From Candidatus Kapaibacterium sp. (GTDB lineage: Bacteria; Bacteroidota; Ignavibacteria; Kapaibacteriales; NICIL-2), in contig JANWWF010000001.1 in the NCBI GenBank assembly GCA_025055755.1, positions 414,670 to 478,669 of the forward strand: DNA of 64,000 nt. The letters run 5' to 3'. This document shows positions 9,275-17,787 of this stretch, piece after piece. Positions within the stretch are counted from its first letter, which is position 1; each line of letters begins with the position of its first letter. The notes under the pieces were generated by a model that worked only from the letters and a program-made list of their open reading frames with translations, made no database searches and was not told the origin of the DNA. The translations under genes and the position numbers were made by a program.

Positions 9275-10606
9275 ATGCAGCTCCGTAACCATGTTTCTCT
9301 CCTTATCTGGACGGTGGGCGATAAGCTCCTTTTCTTGGGTTACGGAGTTATCACATGGATACAAATTCGCGCACTACCGCCCGAAGAGTATGCTCTTGCC
9401 GCGCAACTTCTGACGCTTCAAGCCTGGATTGCAATCGTTGCAGAAGGATCATTCCTCCAGGGAATTATCCAATACGGACATGACCATCGCCACCGAGAAC
9501 ACGCAAACTTCCTGGCAGCGATATTGCACACTGCATTCACGCTGGGAGTTGCTTTGATAATTGCAGGATTTGGTTTACCTCTTGCAGCCCTCTTCAATGA
9601 AGCACGTTTTCACGATGTTGCTCTACTTCTGCCCCTTTACTGTGCTCTGGGCATACCACGGTCGTATGCTCTAAAGCTTTTGCAACGTGAACTTCGTGTT
9701 CGCCATGTTTTTACAACGAACGCTGCGTGGCTTGGAACGAGCGCACTTCTGACGATCATCTTTCTTGCTCGTGGGACACTTCGCACATTCGAAGACATGG
9801 TGCTGATTGCATGCAGTGGCATGACAGCAGGATCAATAGTTGCTCTGGCGTTAGGACGTGACCTTCTTCGATGGTCGCCCCACGGTACGCTCTCTTACCG
9901 AGCCGTGCTCCGCTTCACTATGCCTCAAACCATCATGATGGCCCTGGCAACAAGTATCCGTCAGCTGGATGTATTCCTCGTGCAACTATTTTTTTCTACT
10001 CGTGCGGCAGGGGTTTATACCGCCGCAAAGATGCTCTACCGTGTATTCGAAACAGGAGCAGATGCGACGGTGTGGCTAATGTACCCTGCTGCGGTCCGTT
10101 TACTTGCCCAAGAACGCCGTGATTCTCTCCGTCAATTGATTGCAAAGGCATTTGTTGTCCAGCTTATTATTGCAGCAACTGCTGTTTGCGCTTTAGAATT
10201 TGGGGGAACAGCACTCATTGTCCGCTTCTTTGGCAACAGGTACAGCGAAACAGCCGTTATTTTCAACATTATGGCGATCGGAGCGTTATTCCTTCCCTTG
10301 GCAATGCTGCAATCGGTAATCCTTGCACTTCATCGTGTCGATCGTCTGTTGCTTATCATTAGCACAAGTGTTTTTGCTGCCTGCGCTGTATATGTAACGG
10401 TTGGCATACTTGATATCTTTTGGCTGATGGGAAGCGGAGTCGTTGTATTTGCAGCAGTCAGTGCTGTGTTAATGGGATGGACACTTTCTCAAGAAGGGCT
10501 TTTTCACATCAGGGACATTCCTCCTGCATTCAACGATATTCGCACTCGGCTTGGTGTTTCCCTCAAGCAATGGAAGCAACATCTTGTAACACGTTCGGAT
10601 TTGTGA
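9275..10606 (+). CDS. Polysaccharide flippase, Wzx/RfbX-like (MOP superfamily)
   Basis: A 443-residue integral membrane protein with about 12 hydrophobic segments, a typical MOP-superfamily start 'WTVGDKLLFLGYGVITW', and the mid-protein 'TSIRQLDVFLVQLFFSTRAAGVYTAA' that is characteristic of lipid-linked oligosaccharide flippases (loss and gain of charges around TM7). It would move undecaprenyl-linked repeat units across the inner membrane. It lies between a heparinase-like gene and ftsX; a second, distinct flippase is encoded at 16576-17787. Confidence 0.8.
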   Translation: MQLRNHVSLLIWTVGDKLLFLGYGVITWIQIRALPPEEYALAAQLLTLQAWIAIVAEGSFLQGIIQYGHDHRHREHANFLAAILHTAFTLGVALIIAGFGLPLAALFNEARFHDVALLLPLYCALGIPRSYALKLLQRELRVRHVFTTNAAWLGTSALLTIIFLARGTLRTFEDMVLIACSGMTAGSIVALALGRDLLRWSPHGTLSYRAVLRFTMPQTIMMALATSIRQLDVFLVQLFFSTRAAGVYTAAKMLYRVFETGADATVWLMYPAAVRLLAQERRDSLRQLIAKAFVVQLIIAATAVCALEFGGTALIVRFFGNRYSETAVIFNIMAIGALFLPLAMLQSVILALHRVDRLLLIISTSVFAACAVYVTVGILDIFWLMGSGVVVFAAVSAVLMGWTLSQEGLFHIRDIPPAFNDIRTRLGVSLKQWKQHLVTRSDL

Positions 10607-10609
10607 TGC

Positions 10610-11446
10610 ATGGTTAATGCGCGCCTGGCATGGCTCCTGTGGAAACAGCGTATATGGCTATCCTTCCAGCATGCAATACTGAGCGCAGTGCTTATTGTTG
10701 CTGCCGTTGCAATAAGCGCCTGGCTTAGCTCTCGTTATCATGAACTATCCACGGAGAAAGAGCAAATAGCAGTATCACTGGTGATAGATCCTTCTGTCTC
10801 CACAACCCAAGCTCATGTGCTCGCAAAGGATTTGCAGGCAATTGCCCCGGAGCTTATCCGCAGAATAGACGTCATGAGTGACTCAGCACTGGCAGCACGT
10901 TTGCAATCGCGATACGGTATTATGCTCAGCGACATTGCCCAAGATAGCCTTCTTCCTCGTCTTTTGAGGGTGCAGTTGGTTCCTGCCCAGGTTAACCGAC
11001 ACAGCTTTACGGCATTCATTGAGCAATGCCAAATGCTACCGGAAGTAGTGAGCATTCACTACCCGATAAGCAGGGTCACCGAGGTGTTTGAGCACGAGCA
11101 GCAGCTACGAGTGCTCACCTTAGGAGCAGGAATAGGTTGGCTGCTGATAAGTGGCGTTATCCTTTGGCTCCATCTGCGAGCTACTCTGCCTCTCGACCGA
11201 CGGGAGAGCCGTACAGTCCAGCTGCTTGGGGCAACACCATTTGGTCCCCGCCGTGTGCGCACTCTTTACACCCTACTAAGTCTTGCTATAGGGGTGTGCA
11301 TCGCAGCTGCTGTCGTAAGTACGGCTTGGGCGCTCCACTTACCGCTTGGTATGGGTAGCTCTACTATGGTTCAGACAGTCCTTTTTTCCTCAGGTGCTGT
11401 CGTTGTTGTAAGCTGCACCGCAAGTTTGCTTATAGAGCCCTCCTAA
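10610..11446 (+). CDS. ftsX: Cell division protein FtsX-like permease
   Basis: A 278-residue protein with FtsX architecture: one N-terminal transmembrane segment (~22-42), an extracytoplasmic domain of ~120 residues, then three more transmembrane segments (about 165-190, 217-240 and 250-272) with a short 'RRESRTVQLLGATPFGPRR' cytoplasmic loop. FtsX works with the ATPase FtsE to activate septal peptidoglycan hydrolases. No ftsE is adjacent here. The gene starts 4 bp after the flippase stop, indicating co-transcription. Confidence 0.75.
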   Translation: MVNARLAWLLWKQRIWLSFQHAILSAVLIVAAVAISAWLSSRYHELSTEKEQIAVSLVIDPSVSTTQAHVLAKDLQAIAPELIRRIDVMSDSALAARLQSRYGIMLSDIAQDSLLPRLLRVQLVPAQVNRHSFTAFIEQCQMLPEVVSIHYPISRVTEVFEHEQQLRVLTLGAGIGWLLISGVILWLHLRATLPLDRRESRTVQLLGATPFGPRRVRTLYTLLSLAIGVCIAAAVVSTAWALHLPLGMGSSTMVQTVLFSSGAVVVVSCTASLLIEPS

Positions 11447-11488
11447 CTTAGCACATCAAGAAGCGAGCAGCGGAGCGCCCATCCTTAT

Positions 11489-11926
11489 TTAGCGCTTTTT
11501 ATCCTGTTGTGCTTGCTGCGGCGATGCAGAGGCATAGAGTGCCTGTTTGACAGCTTGGAAACGCTCTGCTGCAGAGCCAGGGATGCTTGCCCGCTGAAAG
11601 AGCGTAAGGAAATTATTGGCAGTGAGCAAATTCATTTCAATGGTAACAGGATCGGACTCTCCTTTCTTGTCTTTTTGTGCTTGCTGTGCGGCTTTGACAA
11701 GCACGTTCTTAACATCGAGAAAAGCCTCGACCTCGTTGCCCTTGATCTCCACAGTATTGAGCACGTTGATTGCAAACAGTACATCCCCCAGCGTCATGGT
11801 GGGCTTCAAAATGGTATTCTGCGGTGACGACTGGTCGCTACCAGAGCCCTGTTGTTGAGCCGTAGCGAATGAATGTAAACTAATGCCCATAGCGGCAATC
11901 ACGACAAATGTGCGGATAAGGTGCAT
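11489..11926 (-). CDS. Small secreted protein of unknown function
   Basis: A 145-residue protein with a signal peptide ('FVVIAAMGISLHSFATA' then 'QQQ'). The mature part is hydrophilic, with a Gln-rich beginning and end ('GSGSDQSSPQN', 'SPQQAQQDKKR') and a helical middle ('VLFAINVLNTVEIKGNEVEAF', in part). I do not recognise the family. The start at 11926 is preferred because a GGAG lies 8 bp upstream; ATGs at 11932 and 11953 are in frame. It is 57 bp downstream of the PorQ-like gene on the same strand, so it may be part of that transcript. Confidence 0.6.
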   Translation of the reverse strand: MHLIRTFVVIAAMGISLHSFATAQQQGSGSDQSSPQNTILKPTMTLGDVLFAINVLNTVEIKGNEVEAFLDVKNVLVKAAQQAQKDKKGESDPVTIEMNLLTANNFLTLFQRASIPGSAAERFQAVKQALYASASPQQAQQDKKR

Positions 11927-11983
11927 GGACATAACTCCAGGATAGTGAAACAAACTCGATATGCCCGCAATTGCGGGATTTAT

Positions 11984-12946
11984 CTATCGTTCTTTCAATA
12001 CCGTATCAAGCGCTAAACCACAGCTTAGGCGATGCACCAACGCAGGTGCACTGAGCGTGGTCAGGGTATAATCCAGCGTTAGGGAAGGGAATACAAGTCC
12101 TGCCCCAACGCCGAAGCCACTTAATGGTGAAGCACTCACCGATGACTGTCCTGAACGAACTCCATTATCGTAGCCTAGGCGAAGCTGCACGCTTTTGCCC
12201 AGGTAAAGCTCTCCAGCTATAGCAAAATTGCGAAGACGCTCAGTAAGTGACATCCGATCCTCGACCAACCGCGTCAAACTAAAGTTAACCATCAACGGTA
12301 GCCCTCGCAGACGATGACTAACGCCCAGGCGAATATCTGTCGGGAGTGCAGCACTTTCGCCATTCATCCTCGCAAGTTGCACTCCAAAATATCGAATTGA
12401 GCCACCTATCGAAGTGCGAATCAAAGGAAATTGGTAAAACAACCCAACAGTGGCAATGAGCGCACTTGCAGCACCGCGATCGATAGCCGTATGAACATAC
12501 CCAAGGGACACTCCGTAAAAAACATTCGTGTCAAGCTGATTTGCATATGATACTTGCAACGCAAAATGAGCAGCACCAAATGTTCCTATTGCATTCCCCA
12601 GCGCATCGGTACGAGTAAACTGCCCATAGCTGGTATATGCAGCTGTTGCTCCCCACCATCCTGCTCCCATCTGTCCGCAGTATGCAGCTACTCCAGAGTT
12701 AATGTCGAGCACATGCTTGATAAAGGTTAGCGACAACGCATCAGGAGGAACAGTTGGAATCGTTGCAGGATTGTATAGTTGAGCCGATGCATCACCAGCG
12801 ATTGCAACAAATGCACCAGCTAAACCTGCTGCACGTGCGCTCTCCGCTGTTCGGAGAAAATCAAATGGAGAAAGTGTCTGCCCCCAGCACAGCCTGCTTA
12901 GGGTCGCAACGCATACAAGTACTTTTCCAACACCTTTTATGCACAT
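11984..12946 (-). CDS. PorQ/PorV-family outer membrane beta-barrel protein (type IX secretion associated)
   Basis: A 320-residue protein with a signal peptide (to about residue 22) and the hallmark N-terminal segment 'PFDFLRTAESARAAGLAGAF' followed by 'ASAQLYNPA', typical of PorV/PorQ-type barrels. The remainder alternates strands (e.g. 'SIRYFGVQLARMNG', 'LGYDNGVRSGQSSVSASP'). In Bacteroidota PorV and PorQ support release or attachment of T9SS cargo at the cell surface. The T9SS sorting domain at the left edge and the GldL/GldM-like genes at 49-51 kb support this reading. It overlaps the thioesterase gene by 10 bp. Confidence 0.7.
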   Translation of the reverse strand: MCIKGVGKVLVCVATLSRLCWGQTLSPFDFLRTAESARAAGLAGAFVAIAGDASAQLYNPATIPTVPPDALSLTFIKHVLDINSGVAAYCGQMGAGWWGATAAYTSYGQFTRTDALGNAIGTFGAAHFALQVSYANQLDTNVFYGVSLGYVHTAIDRGAASALIATVGLFYQFPLIRTSIGGSIRYFGVQLARMNGESAALPTDIRLGVSHRLRGLPLMVNFSLTRLVEDRMSLTERLRNFAIAGELYLGKSVQLRLGYDNGVRSGQSSVSASPLSGFGVGAGLVFPSLTLDYTLTTLSAPALVHRLSCGLALDTVLKER

Positions 12947-13371
12947 GCAGCATGCTCAAGACGTTCAAAAAACCATCGGGGCGGGCGTGTCGCCCGCCGA
13001 GTGTCGCGAGAAACAAAGCTGTGAATCGTATAGCCTTCGGCAATCAAGGCTTTGTCTCGTAAAATACGATACTCGAGCCGAAGAGTCGGCGCATAGCGGA
13101 GTTCGCAGCATGTTTCAATCGTTAGTAAGTCATCGTAGAAGGCAGGAGCATGGTAGATCACATGTGCTTCCAACACCGGCAGAAAGTAGCCCTTTGCTTC
13201 AATCTCAACGTATGGCAAGCCAGCTTGCCGTAATAGCTCCGTTCGTCCTATCTCGAACAGTCGTAGATAGTGACCATTGTACATGTACTCCATGCGGTCA
13301 GTGTCTGCATACCGAACACGATACGGAAATTCACTCCGAATCATCGGTATGGAAGCGGGAAAATCCTTCAT
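12937..13371 (-). CDS. Acyl-CoA thioesterase, hotdog fold (YbgC/FadM type)
   Basis: A 144-residue single hotdog domain. The motif 'YRVRYADTDRMEYMYNGHYLRLFEIGR' region (residues ~17-43) contains the catalytic Asp-type position 'YADTD' and the 'NGHYLRLFE' helix seen in 4-hydroxybenzoyl-CoA thioesterase-like enzymes; 'GYTIHSFVSRDTRRATRPP' closes the fold. The acyl substrate cannot be told from sequence. An internal ATG at residue 10 is a possible alternative start. It precedes the PorQ-like gene with a 10 bp overlap and follows parB after 14 bp, so all are probably in one minus-strand transcript. Confidence 0.8.
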   Translation of the reverse strand: MKDFPASIPMIRSEFPYRVRYADTDRMEYMYNGHYLRLFEIGRTELLRQAGLPYVEIEAKGYFLPVLEAHVIYHAPAFYDDLLTIETCCELRYAPTLRLEYRILRDKALIAEGYTIHSFVSRDTRRATRPPRWFFERLEHAACA

Positions 13372-13385
13372 GGCAAGCAGTCAAG

Positions 13386-14357
13386 TTAGAGAGAACGTTC
13401 AATGAGGATGAATAAGTCGAGGAGGCGTTCGAGGTCTTCAATGGAGTAAAAATCAATTTCTATCGTGCCTGCTCCAGAGCTGGATTTTGTCTTCACTCGC
13501 ACGTTCGTTGCAAAAATTGCACGCAATTGGCGTTCTATTTCTGCAAGTGTTCGCTGGATATCAGGATTTTCCACAGCAGATGGTGCTTTCTTGAGGACCT
13601 GTTTCCCGTTATCGTAGCGCACTTTCCCCAGCTCAACATCACGCACAAGTGCTTCCGTTGCTCGCACGGATAGATCTTTGGTGATGATGTCCTCCAGCAC
13701 GCGTGCTTGGAGGTTGTGATCCTGGATTGCCAACAGTGCCCGTGCATGTCCCATGGTAATTTTCTTTGTGCGGAGCGCTTCTTGCACCGGCTCACTAAGT
13801 TTGAGCAGACGAAGGAAATTAGTAATCGTCGTCCGATCCTTCCCCACTTTTGCTGCAACTTCTTCTTGAGTGAGATGACATTCCTCGATCAGCCGCTGGT
13901 ATCCAAGAGCAACTTCGATTGGGTTGAGATTTTCGCGTTGAACGTTCTCAATGAGTGCAAGCTCGAGCATATCAGTATCGCGCTCGACATCGAGGATGTA
14001 GGCTGGGATCATCGTCAATCCAGCCTCGATAGATGCGCGCACTCGACGCTCCCCGGCAATCAGTTCGTAACCATCGTCAACTCGACGCACTGTGATAGGC
14101 TGAATAACCCCTTTTTCTTTGATGCTCCGCGTAAGCTCCTCAAGAGCGCTTGCATCAAAGTCTTGTCGCGGCTGATAGCGATTTGGGCGAACTTTTGTGA
14201 TTTCAATCAATGCGGTTGCGCCGGTAATAGTACCATCGTCCACGCGGAGCGTGCCTATACTTTCAGCAGTAGGTAGTTCACGAGGAATCAGTGCTCCCAG
14301 CCCTTTTCCTAAGCCTATCGGTTTACTCTTTTTCATGGCAGACGACTGCTCCATCAT
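13386..14357 (-). CDS. parB: Chromosome partitioning protein ParB
   Basis: A 323-residue ParB/Spo0J. '[14 protein letters not shown]' near the N-terminus, CTP-binding ParB/Srx boxes 'NRYQPRQDF' and '[13 protein letters not shown]', then helix-turn-helix '[24 protein letters not shown]' region, and a C-terminal dimerisation segment. It binds parS sites and with ParA segregates the chromosome origin. The first ATG overlaps the parA stop (ATGA). I found no convincing parS in this window. Confidence 0.94.
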   Translation of the reverse strand: MMEQSSAMKKSKPIGLGKGLGALIPRELPTAESIGTLRVDDGTITGATALIEITKVRPNRYQPRQDFDASALEELTRSIKEKGVIQPITVRRVDDGYELIAGERRVRASIEAGLTMIPAYILDVERDTDMLELALIENVQRENLNPIEVALGYQRLIEECHLTQEEVAAKVGKDRTTITNFLRLLKLSEPVQEALRTKKITMGHARALLAIQDHNLQARVLEDIITKDLSVRATEALVRDVELGKVRYDNGKQVLKKAPSAVENPDIQRTLAEIERQLRAIFATNVRVKTKSSSGAGTIEIDFYSIEDLERLLDLFILIERSL

Positions 14358-15160
14358 TGTTGAACGTGCACTGGTCGGTGAGACGACTGGTGAAGCTGTG
14401 AATTCCGCTCCATGATTTCACGCGCAAGATCTAAATAGTTCCGCGCACCCAAACTTAGTGCATCGTAGAGGAGCACCGGCTTGCCATGACTCGGCGCTTC
14501 AGAAAGCCGAACGTTGCGGCTGATAATCGTCGTGCATGCTTTCTCCTGAAAGTGCTTGCGAACCTCCTCGACCACTTGATTGGACAGGCGCAATCGGCTA
14601 TCATACATTGTCAAAAGGACACCCTCGATTTCTAATTGCGGGTTCAAATGACGCCGAACTATCGAGATCGTATGGAGCAGCTGTCCCAGCCCTTCCAACG
14701 CGTAGTACTCACACTGAACGGGAATGAGCACAGAATCAGCTGCGGTAAGGGCATTCAACGTCAACAGCCCAAGGGATGGAGGACAATCAATGAGAATGTA
14801 TGTGTACTTCCGCCGTACATGTTCAAGAGCTTGGCGAAGGATATTTTCACGCCGAGGAAAATCCACCAGCTCAATTTCAGCACCAACTAAGTTGATGTGT
14901 GAAGGTACTAACTCTAAAAATGGCATCTCTGTCGGAATAATGACATCTTCCACGGTCGCATTCCCAACTAGGAGGTCATACACGGTTCGTTCAAGCTGCC
15001 GGGTATCTATTCCTAAGCCCGTGGAAGCATTCGCTTGCGGATCAATGTCAATAAGCAGTGTTGGCTGTTCTGCGGCAGCCAACGATGCGGCTAAATTGAC
15101 AGCGGTGGTCGTCTTACCGACTCCGCCTTTCTGATTAGCGATCGTGACAACTTTGCCCAT
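14354..15160 (-). CDS. parA: Chromosome partitioning ATPase ParA (Soj)
   Basis: A 268-residue deviant Walker ATPase: '[20 protein letters not shown]' at residues 8-27, '[16 protein letters not shown]', and '[18 protein letters not shown]'. It forms DNA-bound dimers that drive ParB-parS segregation. The start overlaps the Nudix gene by 26 bp and the stop overlaps parB by ATGA, so nudix-parA-parB are read as one unit from a promoter near 15790. Confidence 0.95.
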   Translation of the reverse strand: MGKVVTIANQKGGVGKTTTAVNLAASLAAAEQPTLLIDIDPQANASTGLGIDTRQLERTVYDLLVGNATVEDVIIPTEMPFLELVPSHINLVGAEIELVDFPRRENILRQALEHVRRKYTYILIDCPPSLGLLTLNALTAADSVLIPVQCEYYALEGLGQLLHTISIVRRHLNPQLEIEGVLLTMYDSRLRLSNQVVEEVRKHFQEKACTTIISRNVRLSEAPSHGKPVLLYDALSLGARNYLDLAREIMERNSQLHQSSHRPVHVQQ

Positions 15161-15761
15161 TAGGACCTCCTATGCTTGGTTCGACAGCAAGGGCACGCAA
15201 ACGAAACAGCGTCCATGCTGCAATGATAATCGAATGCTGAATGTCACCTCCGGCAATCATCGGCTCGATACGGCTGAGGGGAACCTCCACTACTTCGAGA
15301 ATCTCATGGGTGTCCCACCGAGGTTGCTGTGATGCCACACAATCATACCAGGCATAGGTGTAACATCGCGTAGCCATGAATGCCGGATTGGGTAGTTGCT
15401 CACCGACCAGTACTAACTTGTCCGGTGTACTCGCATAACCAGTCTCTTCAGTGCACTCACGCATTGCAGCAGCTGCAGGCTCTTCGCCGTGGGCAACTAC
15501 TCCACCAGGAAATTCTAATGTTACCAAATCCGATCCATGCCGATATTGCCGAACCATGACGACCTTCCCATCAGCCGTCAAAGGCAAAACGTTGACCCAC
15601 ACTGGCGTATGAAGGACAACAAATTCTCCACGGACATTCTTCCGCGGATGTACACGCTCTACCCACTCGAGATCGAAAATGCGAAAATGCCCACCAGGTC
15701 TTTGCTGCAATGTCGTCCAGCGGAGGAAAGCATCGTGATCGTGACTATCGGTTATATCCAT
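15135..15761 (-). CDS. Nudix hydrolase, ADP-ribose pyrophosphatase-like
   Basis: A 208-residue protein with a full Nudix box: '[20 protein letters not shown]' continuing into 'ETGY' (GX5EX7REUXEEXGU pattern). Before it come '[40 protein letters not shown]' strands typical of NudF-type ADP-ribose pyrophosphatases. Substrate is inferred only from this resemblance. It is first in a nudix-parA-parB run, 28 bp after a TAnnTTTG box. Confidence 0.85.
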   Translation of the reverse strand: MDITDSHDHDAFLRWTTLQQRPGGHFRIFDLEWVERVHPRKNVRGEFVVLHTPVWVNVLPLTADGKVVMVRQYRHGSDLVTLEFPGGVVAHGEEPAAAAMRECTEETGYASTPDKLVLVGEQLPNPAFMATRCYTYAWYDCVASQQPRWDTHEILEVVEVPLSRIEPMIAGGDIQHSIIIAAWTLFRLRALAVEPSIGGPNGQSCHDR

Positions 15762-15789
15762 CGGGTGAGCATGAGCACGTTCGGCACTT

Positions 15790-15797
15790 CAAATTTA
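15790..15797 (-). promoter_or_regulatory. TAnnTTTG-type -7 promoter element before the nudix-parAB unit
   Basis: On the minus strand it reads TAAATTTG, matching TAnnTTTG. It lies 28 bp before the ATG of the Nudix gene in a 68 bp intergenic gap and would serve nudix-parA-parB. Confidence 0.45.
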
Positions 15798-15829
15798 CTG
15801 TAGCTTAGTTCCTATTGACAAACACCCCA

Positions 15830-16543
15830 TTATTCGGCATACAGAGTAAGGGATTCGTTGCATTCCTTCTCGTACAGAGTGACATACCGTCGGTGTGCCG
15901 AGACTGCAGGCGAATCTGGATCGAAAAACCGAAGGAGCAGTTCCACTGCTGCAGAGATACCAATTCGACCGGACACGCCAATACTCCGAGGTTGCGCGAA
16001 GGCAGGAAGAATCCATACGCCATTGCCACAGCAAGAACGAAAATTATCCGCAACCGAAAAACCAAGCCCACGAGCCAAATTAGCAGGACCCGAAAGCAAG
16101 CGTGTGGGAGGAACAGGGCGTCCTCGGAATGCAGCAATTGTGTCCTTCCCTGCAACAACCTCTGCAGCTCGGAGTAACACTGCAGCACCAATCCCTTCAG
16201 TCTCTGTGACGATATTAATGCACTCGTGTACCCCGTAAATGCGATACACGTAGAGACATCCGCCGTGTGCAAACATTGCCTTATTCCGCTGAGTCATACC
16301 TCGCCACGAATGACTCGCAGGATCATCGGGTGTATATGCTTCTGTTTCAACAATACGAGCTGCCAATCGCTCCCCCGAGGGCAGCTGGTGCACTAAGATA
16401 GTCCCAATAAGCTCCTTTGCTACTGTAGCCGTTTCACGAGCAAACCATTTGCATGGTAACGCCATGCGGTCCAAGTCGGCCTTCGAACAATTGGCAATCC
16501 ACTGCTGCAATCTATCGTTGCCTAACTCTACCCTAACTTGCAT
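15830..16543 (-). CDS. 3-methyladenine DNA glycosylase (AAG/MPG family)
   Basis: A 237-residue enzyme of the AAG/MPG fold that removes alkylated purines from DNA. Motifs seen: 'LIGTILVHQLPSGERLAARIVETEAY' region, 'ASHSWRGMTQRNKAMFAHGG', 'YVYRIYGVHECINIVT', and 'LLSGPANLARGLG'. The E in 'VETEAY' is the catalytic glutamate position of the family. It is divergently transcribed from a flippase gene with only 32 bp between the two starts. Confidence 0.9.
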   Translation of the reverse strand: MQVRVELGNDRLQQWIANCSKADLDRMALPCKWFARETATVAKELIGTILVHQLPSGERLAARIVETEAYTPDDPASHSWRGMTQRNKAMFAHGGCLYVYRIYGVHECINIVTETEGIGAAVLLRAAEVVAGKDTIAAFRGRPVPPTRLLSGPANLARGLGFSVADNFRSCCGNGVWILPAFAQPRSIGVSGRIGISAAVELLLRFFDPDSPAVSAHRRYVTLYEKECNESLTLYAE

Positions 16544-16575
16544 GTGGGAAGCTTACCATTTGTTCTGTTAACTAC

Positions 16576-17787
16576 GTGGCAATTTTACGAAGCACTCTAT
16601 GGCTGTCGCTGAGCGATGGTATCGTTCTTATTGCATCTGCTGTAGTGTCCATTCTGATAGCTCGGTATTTAGGCGCTGATGCATTGGGAGAGTATTCAAT
16701 TGCCATCACGTTGGGAACGATTGTGCAAATGATTGCTGATGCAGGATACTCCATCGGCTTGGCTCGGAAAGTGGCTGCAATGCCAGAAGCTATTATCTCC
16801 ATCGTTAGTGCAGCGATCGGGACGAAAATCACCTTGTGGCTTATAGCATTGCCTGGAGCTATCACCACAGCGCTTCTGCAGAGTGTTCCTACATCTCTAT
16901 TGACAGCTATTGTACTGTGCGATGTTGGTGCAAGCTGCGTGACCTTTTCTATCCTTGGTGCATTGCGAGGTATTGGCAATTTTGTCATGCCACAACTTCT
17001 CAGTAGCGCCTATCAGATACTTGCTACAGTTGCTATGGGAGCTTTATTGGTGTACACAAGCACTCTGCCTCTGGTTCTTGGTGCTATGGTAGCAATCGGT
17101 TTCCTCCGTGCTGTGCACCTTCACCAACTTTTTCGCAAACAGACTGGGCGTTCAATCCCTCTTGCTACTGTAGCTCGCCATATTTCCCTTCGTGCTATAG
17201 CACACGAGCTTGGGGCACACTGGCGCTTGTGGGTCATCAACATTGCCAGCATGGCAATTCATCGGCTTCCGCTGGTAATACTTGGGCTTCGCAGTAGTAG
17301 CACTGAAGTTGGATACTTCTCTGCTGCATTTCGTATTTACAGTGCTGCTCGAATCGTGCCAGGGGCATTGTTCACAGTAAGTGTTCCCGAAATGGCAACC
17401 CTATCCGCTCGACCCAAGATTGCAAGAAAAATTCTGGTGGTAGGTGCTGGATTGTCATTTGTCCTTGCTGGCATGATGTGGATTAGTGCCCCGTGGGTCA
17501 TTACTGCAACATTTCAATTTGATGCTTCGATCTTTCCGTTACGAATAATGGCGCTGGCTTTTGGTGGATTATCCCTGAAAACCACACTTGAAGCAATTCT
17601 TATAGGGCGTATGCACGACAGCGTCGTAGCCTGGATAGTGAGCATCGTTGCTTTCCTCACCATTTTCGCGACATGGATTGTTCCTGCCTCAGCAGTGTGG
17701 TATTCATTCGTACTTGCTGGCAGCGAATGGCTGCTCTGCATACTCTTTTGGTGGTTTGGTGTACACCGACACTTGTTCTCTTCCTGA
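16576..17787 (+). CDS. Polysaccharide biosynthesis flippase (MOP superfamily), second copy
   Basis: A 403-residue membrane protein with ~10-12 hydrophobic segments. The N-terminus 'WLSLSDGIVLIASAVVSILIARYLG' and 'LGEYSIAITLGTIVQMIADAG' are typical of Wzx/O-antigen flippases. It has little visible similarity to the flippase at 9275-10606, so it is not a recent duplicate. The start is GTG at 16576; no in-frame ATG is available upstream. The downstream lipoprotein gene starts inside its 3' end. Confidence 0.75.
   Translation: MAILRSTLWLSLSDGIVLIASAVVSILIARYLGADALGEYSIAITLGTIVQMIADAGYSIGLARKVAAMPEAIISIVSAAIGTKITLWLIALPGAITTALLQSVPTSLLTAIVLCDVGASCVTFSILGALRGIGNFVMPQLLSSAYQILATVAMGALLVYTSTLPLVLGAMVAIGFLRAVHLHQLFRKQTGRSIPLATVARHISLRAIAHELGAHWRLWVINIASMAIHRLPLVILGLRSSSTEVGYFSAAFRIYSAARIVPGALFTVSVPEMATLSARPKIARKILVVGAGLSFVLAGMMWISAPWVITATFQFDASIFPLRIMALAFGGLSLKTTLEAILIGRMHDSVVAWIVSIVAFLTIFATWIVPASAVWYSFVLAGSEWLLCILFWWFGVHRHLFSS

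Noticed and set aside
11447-11520. Terminator between ftsX and the small secreted protein gene (AGCGC/GCGCT with T run)
   Set aside because: Only five base pairs and a 13-nt loop inside the 3' coding end of the convergent gene; too weak.
15815-16272. Several overlapping open frames on both strands inside the 3-methyladenine glycosylase gene
   Set aside because: Only the minus-strand frame 15830-16543 carries the glycosylase motifs; the others are shadows.
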